Assembly: GCA_041591085.1 (NCBI GenBank)
Contig: JBFHSP010000125.1
Span: 1 to 8,612 of the forward strand
Source of the DNA: Pleionea sp041591085
GTDB lineage: Bacteria; Pseudomonadota; Gammaproteobacteria; Enterobacterales; Kangiellaceae
Length of the DNA stretch: 8,612 nucleotides
Direction of reading: 5' to 3'
This document shows, one piece after another, positions 1 to 4,652 of this stretch (position 1 is the stretch's first letter; each line of letters opens with the position of its first letter). The notes beneath the pieces were generated by a model that worked only from the letters and a program-made list of their open reading frames with translations, had not been told where the DNA came from and did no database searches. Both the position numbers and the translations under genes were made by a program.

Positions 1-92
1 GAAAGCAGGTTTTGTCGAGTAGGATAACGAGTCAAAACCGGTAGCTCGATAAAAATAATTGGATTTTGATTGAAGAGCATTGTGGAGCAAGG

Positions 93-167
93 GCGTTTTT
101 GCTCACTTTTTCTCGCTCTTGAAAAAAGTGAGTCGCACAAAAGCGCAGCGGTGCGAAATCGCTTTTG
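93..167. repeat. Nested inverted repeats in non-coding DNA
   Basis: A perfect 10-bp inverted repeat pairs CTCACTTTTT (102-111) with AAAAAGTGAG (123-132) around an 11-nt loop. It extends outward imperfectly: GCGTTTTTG (93-101) against CAAAAGCGC (138-146). A second, overlapping perfect 8-bp pair, CAAAAGCG (138-145) and CGCTTTTG (160-167), competes for the same bases, so two alternative hairpins can be drawn. There is no clean T-tract after either, so a simple terminator is unlikely. The stretch looks like part of a dispersed intergenic repeat, but only one copy lies in the window, so copy number is unknown. Confidence 0.6.
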
Positions 168-197
168 AATTTAAGATTTAAAAACTAGTAAACAAAG

Positions 198-213
198 GTG
201 GGTGAGAGCCCAC
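198..213. repeat. Short hairpin
   Basis: GTGGG (198-202) pairs with CCCAC (209-213) around the 6-nt loop TGAGAG. No T-run follows, so it is not a recognisable terminator. It lies between the nested inverted repeats and the REP-like palindrome and may be part of the same composite intergenic repeat region. Confidence 0.35.
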
Positions 214-227
214 AAAATTCTTAAAAT

Positions 228-259
228 GATGTGTTTCGTTGCACTTCACCGCATCCTAC
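228..259. repeat. REP-like imperfect palindrome
   Basis: GATGTG (228-233) and CGCATC (250-255) form the ends of an imperfect palindrome with a G/T-tolerant stem. Read on the minus strand it begins GTAGGATGCGG and ends in CACATC. That style (GTAGGATGCG...CGCATC) is a familiar short dispersed palindrome in intergenic DNA of many proteobacteria, recalled from general knowledge and not from a search. It lies directly downstream of the minus-strand coding remnant at 268-432, a typical REP position after a gene end. Confidence 0.45.
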
Positions 260-267
260 AAAGTTCG

Positions 268-432
268 TCACTTTTCAAGAAAAAGCGCGTCAATTTTTGA
301 GATGCTGACTTCCGCTTTGTGCTCTTTTTCCCCATCTTGTTCGCAAGTTGCAATACCAACATGGTACCTTCCAAATAAATCACTATTATTAAAAGTGAAG
401 ATCGGAAAGGTTCCCTTGGATCTGCTGAATAC
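268..432 (-). pseudogene. Start-less C-terminal coding remnant, unknown protein
   Basis: On the minus strand a 54-codon frame runs from an upstream in-frame TAG (433-435) to a TGA at 268-270 and contains no ATG, GTG or TTG. Its product looks protein-like: mixed polar and hydrophobic residues, with a central stretch FGRYHVGIATCEQDGEKEH and an acidic-basic C-terminal end finishing in LFLEK. A REP-like palindrome lies just after the stop, as often seen behind genuine genes. I infer the tail of a decayed gene. The family is not recognised. Upstream of the TAG other short minus-strand frames look weakly coding (around 506-560), which would fit frameshift decay, but I cannot join them with confidence. 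It could also be a chance open frame. Confidence 0.3.
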
Positions 433-446
433 CTAGTAGGTATAAC
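416..446 (+). promoter_or_regulatory. Possible promoter for an orphan transcript
   Basis: TATAAC at 441-446 matches the sigma-70 -10 box at five of six positions. TTGGAT at 416-421 is a weak -35 candidate, with a 19-bp spacer that is longer than ideal. Transcription would start near 453 and run to the terminator at 572-597. The pairing is suggestive only. Confidence 0.25.
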
Positions 447-452
447 AAGTAA

Positions 453-597
453 AATTAAAGAAATAGAGTTCTAAGCTCCATCGATCAACGTAAATTGAGT
501 CATCGTATGGTTACAAAGTTTGTACCCTTGAGCTCTTCTACAAGCACAAACAAGGAAGTTATATAGCCTTTAAGCCCTCAAGAGAGGGCTTTTTTTT
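453..597 (+). ncRNA. Candidate small RNA (orphan terminated transcript)
   Basis: The region between the weak promoter at 416-446 and the strong terminator ending at 597 would give a transcript of about 145 nt with no convincing reading frame. It contains an internal hairpin at 509-527, where TACA and TGTA arms with flanking GG/CC close on a small loop, and ends in a GC-rich hairpin plus U-run, as Hfq-dependent small RNAs do. The terminator lies on the plus strand, so it does not serve the RIC gene, which converges from the right. It could equally end a longer transcript entering from the left of the window. No known RNA family is recognised. Confidence 0.22.
572..597 (+). terminator. Rho-independent terminator, plus strand
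   Basis: A perfect 8-bp stem, AAGCCCTC (572-579) and GAGGGCTT (584-591), closes a 4-nt loop and runs straight into eight T residues (590-597). On the minus strand the hairpin is followed by TTAAAGG, not a T-run, so it acts mainly on rightward transcripts. It sits 25 bp past the stop of the RIC gene, which converges on it, and could only weakly help end that transcript. Confidence 0.85.
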
Positions 598-622
598 AGG
601 AAGGATTATTGTGCTAGTTCAA

Positions 623-1336
623 TTAGTGACAACTTCCACAACAAGTGCCTTCACTTTTATCAAGGCTTGTTGAGGTTTGTTCGGGCAAATAACGCGCAAA
701 CAAAACAGTGTTTTCAATTTCAATATGGCGCTCTAAATCGCCCACAAGCTTCTGTAATCCGAGGTATAAAGCTCGCCAAGTATTACATGCCCCAATTGGA
801 ATGATTAAATCGCCGGTTAGTTTTTTCAACTGCTCGATGGCTTCTTCATGATCGACATGTTCATCCATCATTACCGACATTGGCATCAGGGCCATTTTGC
901 CTCGTCCTGCATTAATCATTGGAAAGAGAATTTGTTCCTCTTTTTGCATATGTGATTCTAATTCATGAAACATTTGATTTAAGTGTGCTGCTAAGCCATT
1001 TGGGCAGTTTTCTCTGTCACCATGAACGGTTTCTACTCTTTGTGCTAAACGAATAAGTTCAGGTAGTTCATGTCTGTGGGTGTCATGAAAGCGTTTTAAT
1101 AAATAATCTATTAGCTCCCCGTCATCCATACTTTCAGGTGCGACTTGTATTTCTTTTTGGGCCAATTTTTCTAATGCCGATAACAGACCAATTAGCTCAA
1201 GGCCTTTTTCTGCTGCAGCTTCAGCTAGGGTCTGTTTACCACCGCAACAAAAGCTAAGATTAAACTGATTAAATAGAGCGGTTGCGCCCGGTACTTTTTG
1301 TGCAATGATTGCAAGCGATGTATTTTGCAGATCCAT
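623..1336 (-). CDS. ytfE: Iron-sulfur cluster repair di-iron protein (RIC/YtfE/ScdA)
   Basis: This 237-residue cytoplasmic protein belongs to the RIC family (YtfE, ScdA, DnrN), which restores Fe-S clusters damaged by nitric oxide or oxidants. An N-terminal ScdA_N-type domain (about 1-60) holds the paired cysteines C30-C31 in FCCGGKQTL. A hemerythrin-like four-helix domain (about 75-215) carries the expected di-iron ligands H84, H129, E133, H160, H204 and E208, at the same numbers as in E. coli YtfE. The ATG is preceded by GGAG at 1342-1345, five bases away. An extra tail beyond residue 220 ends in TCCGSCH, not present in the E. coli protein as I recall it. The gene is divergent from nsrR with an NsrR-like operator on its promoter, which fits NO induction. 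Family assignment is very secure. Confidence 0.97.
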   Translation of the reverse strand: MDLQNTSLAIIAQKVPGATALFNQFNLSFCCGGKQTLAEAAAEKGLELIGLLSALEKLAQKEIQVAPESMDDGELIDYLLKRFHDTHRHELPELIRLAQRVETVHGDRENCPNGLAAHLNQMFHELESHMQKEEQILFPMINAGRGKMALMPMSVMMDEHVDHEEAIEQLKKLTGDLIIPIGACNTWRALYLGLQKLVGDLERHIEIENTVLFARYLPEQTSTSLDKSEGTCCGSCH

Positions 1337-1394
1337 AAAAACTCCTAGTGAATAGATGTAATTAAATAACCAAAAAAATCGTTGAATGATTCAA

Positions 1395-1417
1395 TAGTGG
1401 TATTTTATTTACATCTT
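1395..1417. promoter_or_regulatory. Candidate NsrR operator between RIC and nsrR
   Basis: The 11-1-11 arrangement TAGTGGTATTT, T, ATTTACATCTT matches the NsrR consensus recalled from the literature (AAGATGYATTT-N-AAATRCATCTT) at 8 of 11 and 9 of 11 positions. It covers the predicted start point of the RIC promoter (-10 at 1421-1426, minus strand), so binding would block initiation. A further good half-site, AGATGTAATT, starts at 1354 in the RIC leader without a good partner. The site also lies just upstream of nsrR and may give autoregulation. Confidence 0.6.
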
Positions 1418-1420
1418 TAA

Positions 1421-1429
1421 ATTATAACA
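1421..1429 (-). promoter_or_regulatory. Extended -10 promoter for the RIC gene
   Basis: On the minus strand TGTTATAAT (1429 down to 1421) is a perfect TATAAT with the upstream TG of an extended -10 element. No good -35 box is seen 16-18 bp further upstream, which an extended -10 can tolerate. The start point would fall near 1414, inside the candidate NsrR operator. On the plus strand the same bases give TATAAC (1423-1428), a possible -10 for nsrR, so the two promoters may overlap back to back. Confidence 0.6.
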
Positions 1430-1476
1430 ATAAACTACCCATTAATTTCCTTAGTTAGAATAGAGTAGGGTTCATA

Positions 1477-1908
1477 GTGCATATCACACGATTTACGGAT
1501 TATTCTTTAAGAGTTCTCATATATTTAGCGATTGAGGAAGACCGTAAGGTGACTGTGGCTGAGATCGCTGAAAAGTATCAAATTTCAAAAAATCACTTAA
1601 TGAAGGTGGTGCAAGAGTTAAACGCTAAGGGATTTATTCATGCGGTTCGCGGAAAAGCCGGTGGACTTACACTGGCTTCGAAAGCGCAAGAAATCAATAT
1701 TGGTCAACTCGTTCGCTCTATGGAACAAGGCGCTGCGTTAGTTGAATGTTTTGGATTGAGTAATGCATGCATTATTACGCCGGCGTGTCATTTAAAGTTT
1801 GTCTTAAACGAAGCGCTTGAAGCTTTTTACTCTTCTCTTGAGCAATACAGTTTGGCCGATCTGGCAGCAAAGCCATACAAAAAACAGTTAGCTTCATTGC
1901 TTTTATAA
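1477..1908 (+). CDS. nsrR: Rrf2-family NO-sensing repressor NsrR
   Basis: This 143-residue transcription factor is closest to NsrR, an Fe-S cluster repressor that releases DNA when nitric oxide nitrosylates the cluster. The winged helix-turn-helix fills roughly residues 1-75 (recognition region around KNHLMKVVQELNAKGF, then RGKAGGL of the wing). Three cysteines, C91, C98 and C104 in the spacing C-x6-C-x5-C, fit the cluster-binding loop, with the typical ITPACHLK ending. D8 in RFTDYSLR matches the aspartate ligand known from Streptomyces NsrR. The start is GTG, placed by homology to the usual LTRFTDYSLR opening, with AGGG at 1467-1470 as a modest ribosome site. Its neighbours, RIC and NnrS, are classic NsrR targets. 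IscR and other Rrf2 members are less likely because of the loop sequence and context. Confidence 0.93.
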   Translation: MHITRFTDYSLRVLIYLAIEEDRKVTVAEIAEKYQISKNHLMKVVQELNAKGFIHAVRGKAGGLTLASKAQEINIGQLVRSMEQGAALVECFGLSNACIITPACHLKFVLNEALEAFYSSLEQYSLADLAAKPYKKQLASLLL

Positions 1909-1955
1909 GCATCTAACATTGCAGAATGGCTTTATAAGTGAAAAGGCCAGGATTT

Positions 1956-1978
1956 ATAAAGCTTTTTAAATGTAAATC
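1956..1978. promoter_or_regulatory. Weak candidate NsrR operator before nnrS
   Basis: ATAAAGCTTTT, T, AAATGTAAATC matches the recalled NsrR 11-1-11 consensus at 7 of 11 positions in each half. It lies 22 bp upstream of the chosen nnrS start. The match is weaker than at 1395-1417, and AT-rich DNA yields such matches by chance, but nnrS is a known member of NsrR regulons. If real, it means nnrS has its own promoter in addition to read-through from nsrR. Confidence 0.3.
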
Positions 1979-2000
1979 AATCATACAGAGCGAATTGAAC

Positions 2001-3197
2001 ATGAATGACGAGCAAATCCAAAAGAGTGCTAAAAAAGAGTACCCCGCAATTTGGAGATTAGCGTTTCGACCTTTTTTCTTATCTGCGGCAATGTTTTCCA
2101 TACTGTCGTTGGTGATCTGGCTTGGACTCATTCAAGGCTGGTGGCAGGTAGAACTGTATGGGGGTAGCGGCTGGTGGCACGCGCATGAAATGCTTTTCGG
2201 ATTTGTTGTGGCGGTTATAGTTGGGTTCTTATTAACCGCGGTCCAAACCTGGACTGGAGTGCCAAGTATTAAAGGCTGGAATTTGGCTCGGTTATGGGGT
2301 GTTTGGATGGCTGCTCGAATTGTTTTGTTGTTTGATTTTGGTTTGCCTGAAGAATTAATAGCCTTAATTGATATCAGTTTTTTACCGATTGCCGCTTGGG
2401 TGTTATTTAAACGGATCTATTCAGTAAAACAATGGCGGAATCTAGTCTTTGTGCCAATTCTATTATTGATGACGGCTATGAATGTTTTGATGCATGCCTC
2501 GGTATTGTTTGATGTGAATATTCAACACCCATCATCTTATGCCATGGTTTTGTTGATCAGTATGGTCATGACCATTATTGGTGGGCGAGTGATCCCCATG
2601 TTTACTGCAAGTGGCACTCAAACTGCCAAAGTTGATCCAATAGGGTTGCTTGAAGTGTTTGTAATTGCATCTACCGCGTTGTTAGTTTTTGTATTTGTTT
2701 TTTCAATTCCGCTTTCAAATTTTCTGTTAGCAATTTTATTTGCGACAACAGCATGGCTGCATTTATTGCGTTGGCTTCGTTGGCGCGTTTGGGTAACATT
2801 TTACACGCCGCTGGTTTGGTCTTTACACTTAAGCTACTTGTGTATTCCAATAGGCTTTGGCTTAATGGCAAGTTATTACAGTGGCGCGGCTATTTATCAG
2901 TCAGTTGCAATTCACTCGATAACTGTCGGTGCTATTGGCCTGATGATTTTATCTATGATTTCAAGAGTTTCGCTTGGACACACTGGTCGACTCATTGTAG
3001 TAGGCCCTCTTTTAGGTTGGGCATTTGCTAGTATTTTTATCGCTTTTCTATTAAGAGTACTAGGCGTATTGTTGGGGTTTGACTATCTACTTATGCTGAC
3101 ACTTGCAACGCTTAGTTGGAGTTTTGGCTACGGAATTTTTGTTTGGCAATACTGGGCAGCTTTAACTAAACCAAGAGTTGATGGTAGAGAAGGGTGA
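2001..3197 (+). CDS. nnrS: NnrS family heme/copper membrane protein
   Basis: This is a 398-residue polytopic inner-membrane protein with about twelve hydrophobic segments. NnrS proteins are induced by NO and protect cells from nitrosative stress; the exact reaction is not settled. Family signatures are present: WRLAFRPFFL at 18-27 opening the first helix, WWHAHEMLFGF at 58-68 with H60 and H62 as likely metal or heme ligands, GGRVIPMFT at 194-202, and SRVSLGHTGR at 321-330 after an HSITVGAIG helix. The ATG at 2001 is chosen because homologues begin shortly before the WRLxFRPFF motif. An in-frame GTG at 1938 would add 21 residues, has no ribosome site and would swallow a possible operator. The gene follows nsrR on the same strand with a 92-bp gap, and ends 18 bp from the convergent lpxH stop. 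Confidence 0.93.
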   Translation: MNDEQIQKSAKKEYPAIWRLAFRPFFLSAAMFSILSLVIWLGLIQGWWQVELYGGSGWWHAHEMLFGFVVAVIVGFLLTAVQTWTGVPSIKGWNLARLWGVWMAARIVLLFDFGLPEELIALIDISFLPIAAWVLFKRIYSVKQWRNLVFVPILLLMTAMNVLMHASVLFDVNIQHPSSYAMVLLISMVMTIIGGRVIPMFTASGTQTAKVDPIGLLEVFVIASTALLVFVFVFSIPLSNFLLAILFATTAWLHLLRWLRWRVWVTFYTPLVWSLHLSYLCIPIGFGLMASYYSGAAIYQSVAIHSITVGAIGLMILSMISRVSLGHTGRLIVVGPLLGWAFASIFIAFLLRVLGVLLGFDYLLMLTLATLSWSFGYGIFVWQYWAALTKPRVDGREG

Positions 3198-3215
3198 GTC
3201 ATGCCTAACATTTTA

Positions 3216-3917
3216 TTAAACGGTTTGGGTAATGAGCTTGCCATTTTGTAAATAGGAGTAAAACCCGTGTTCACGCCAATCGGGCAATACCATACGAATA
3301 CCATTTTTATGGGTGTGAGTTTGTGGCCGGTGGGTATGACCATGCAATATGTAGTTTACCTTAAATGATAAAAAAGATTGCTCTACTTGCTCTACATTTA
3401 CATCCATAATGCTTTCATTTTTGTTTTTTGTTGCAGCTTTACTTTGATCTCGATAATTAGAAAGTAGTGCTAAACGATGTTCAATAGATTGGGCTAAAAA
3501 TTGTTGCTGCCAAGCATTTTGACGTACTTGCTGTTTGAAATTTTGATAAGCAATATCATCGGTGCAATACTCATCACCATGAGAAATCAGCAACGAAATA
3601 TTATCAACTGTAATCACCGATTGCTCAGGTAATAAAGACATGCCTGAGCGCTCAGCAAAGTTTTTTCCTAATAAGAAATCCCGGTTGCCATGACAAAAAT
3701 AAATCTCGCAAGTAGACGAAAGTTTTTTTAGGTCACAACTGATGTTATTTATCCATTCTGGTTGGTAATCGTCGCCAATCCAGCCTTCAAAAAAATCACC
3801 TAAAATAAATAACCTGTCGCATGCCGGAGCAATGTCATTGATATACATATGAAACTTTTGCAAAAGTTGTGAGTTATTTTCACTAAGGTGAAGATCTGAA
3901 ATAAAATGGGTAGTCAT
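3216..3917 (-). CDS. lpxH: UDP-2,3-diacylglucosamine pyrophosphatase LpxH
   Basis: LpxH cleaves UDP-2,3-diacylglucosamine to lipid X and UMP, the fourth step of lipid A synthesis, at the cytoplasmic face of the inner membrane. The 233-residue protein is a metallophosphoesterase with all metal-site motifs: D8 and H10 in SDLHL, D41 in GDFFEGWIGDD, N78 in HGNRDFLLG, H113 in SHGDEYCTDD, and H192 and H194 in HGHTHRP. SIMDVN at 169-174 is also an LpxH hallmark. The length matches the usual 235-240. ATG at 3917 aligns with the family start; an upstream in-frame TTG at 3929 would add only four residues and is not favoured. The ribosome site is poor. It lies 29 bp behind ppiB on the same strand, so it is probably co-transcribed with it. 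Confidence 0.96.
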   Translation of the reverse strand: MTTHFISDLHLSENNSQLLQKFHMYINDIAPACDRLFILGDFFEGWIGDDYQPEWINNISCDLKKLSSTCEIYFCHGNRDFLLGKNFAERSGMSLLPEQSVITVDNISLLISHGDEYCTDDIAYQNFKQQVRQNAWQQQFLAQSIEHRLALLSNYRDQSKAATKNKNESIMDVNVEQVEQSFLSFKVNYILHGHTHRPQTHTHKNGIRMVLPDWREHGFYSYLQNGKLITQTV

Positions 3918-3946
3918 ACAGCTAGGCAACCGAACTTAAGATTAAC

Positions 3947-4441
3947 TTATTCGCTAATAGAAACTGAATTAATCACTATGTCTTGATTAGGTACATCGCC
4001 ATGTCCACCCATGTTACCAGTAGAAACGCCTTTAATTTGATTAACCACTTCCATGCCAGAAGTGACTTTTCCAAAAACGCAATATCCCCAGCCTTGAGGA
4101 GTTTCACTTTTAAAGTTTAAGAAAGAATTGTTGTTAACGTTTATAAAAAATTGGCAAGAAGCGGAATGTGGATCCATCGTACGTGCCATGGCAATGGTGC
4201 CAACGTCGTTAGCTAAACCATTATTGGCCTCATTTTCAATCACACCTTTGGTCGCTTTTTGTTTTAAGCCAGGCTCAAAGCCGCCGCCTTGGATCATAAA
4301 TCCATCAATAACACGATGAAAAATGGTGTTGTCGTAATGACCACTTTTTGCGTATTCCAAAAAGTTAGCAACGGTTTTAGGGGCTTTTTCAGCATTTAAC
4401 TCAAGGGTAATATCGCCCATAGAAGTATGTAATGTAATCAT
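3947..4441 (-). CDS. ppiB: Peptidyl-prolyl cis-trans isomerase B (cyclophilin)
   Basis: A cytoplasmic cyclophilin that catalyses cis-trans isomerisation of proline peptide bonds. The single cyclophilin domain fills the 164 residues, the same length as E. coli PpiB. Core motifs are FHRVIDGFMIQGGGFEPG (41-58, including the catalytic arginine R43), MARTMDPHSASCQFFIN in the middle and GWGYCVFGKV further on. There is no signal peptide, which separates it from the periplasmic PpiA type. ATG at 4441 is preferred over an in-frame GTG at 4447: GAGAG lies five bases before the ATG, while it would be too close to the GTG, and the ATG gives the family length. The gene is divergent from cysS and followed by lpxH, a conserved gammaproteobacterial order. 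Confidence 0.96.
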   Translation of the reverse strand: MITLHTSMGDITLELNAEKAPKTVANFLEYAKSGHYDNTIFHRVIDGFMIQGGGFEPGLKQKATKGVIENEANNGLANDVGTIAMARTMDPHSASCQFFINVNNNSFLNFKSETPQGWGYCVFGKVTSGMEVVNQIKGVSTGNMGGHGDVPNQDIVINSVSISE

Positions 4442-4481
4442 AATCACTCTCTAAACGGATGGTGTTTTCAATTAGGTGCGA

Positions 4482-4490
4482 ATTATGCCA
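4482..4490 (-). promoter_or_regulatory. Probable ppiB promoter (extended -10)
   Basis: On the minus strand TGGCATAAT (4490 down to 4482) fits an extended -10 element, TGn followed by CATAAT (five of six). No convincing -35 is present at 16-18 bp. The same TGGCATAAT string occurs in the fabA promoter. The start would be near 4475, giving a leader of about 34 nt before ppiB. Confidence 0.45.
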
Positions 4491-4512
4491 TAGATCAGAA
4501 CCATGCCATAGA
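4485..4512. repeat. Direct repeat ATGCCATAGA x2 at ppiB promoter
   Basis: ATGCCATAGA occurs at 4485-4494 and again at 4503-4512, exactly 18 bp apart. The first copy overlaps the predicted ppiB -10 element and the second lies just upstream of it. It may be a small tandem duplication or a pair of direct binding sites on one DNA face after nearly two turns. Confidence 0.5.
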
Positions 4513-4595
4513 CAACGAGTGTTTCTTTGAGTAAATACTCATCATTAATTTGGAAAAATACCGGGGATATATAACTATAAATTAGCTTAAGTGGC

Positions 4596-4624
4596 TTAAA
4601 ACTATCGCTGCAAACAAGTATAAT
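4596..4624 (+). promoter_or_regulatory. cysS promoter
   Basis: TTAAAA (4596-4601, four of six) and a perfect TATAAT (4619-4624) are separated by 17 bp, a standard sigma-70 arrangement. Transcription would start near 4631, leaving a leader of about 22 nt before the GTG of cysS, too short for a T-box or similar leader. Confidence 0.7.
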
Positions 4625-4652
4625 CGCCCTTTTAAACGTAAAGAGTAATCCT

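Noticed and set aside
239..436. Plus-strand 65-residue frame starting at TTG
   Set aside because: TTG start with no ribosome site, composition unlike a protein, and it is the antisense shadow of the better minus-strand remnant at 268-432.
1938..2000. GTG-started 21-residue extension of nnrS
   Set aside because: No ribosome site, not expected from family N-termini, and overlaps a possible operator; the ATG at 2001 is preferred.
2753..3031. 92-residue plus-strand frame inside nnrS
   Set aside because: Out-of-frame shadow of a well-supported membrane protein gene.
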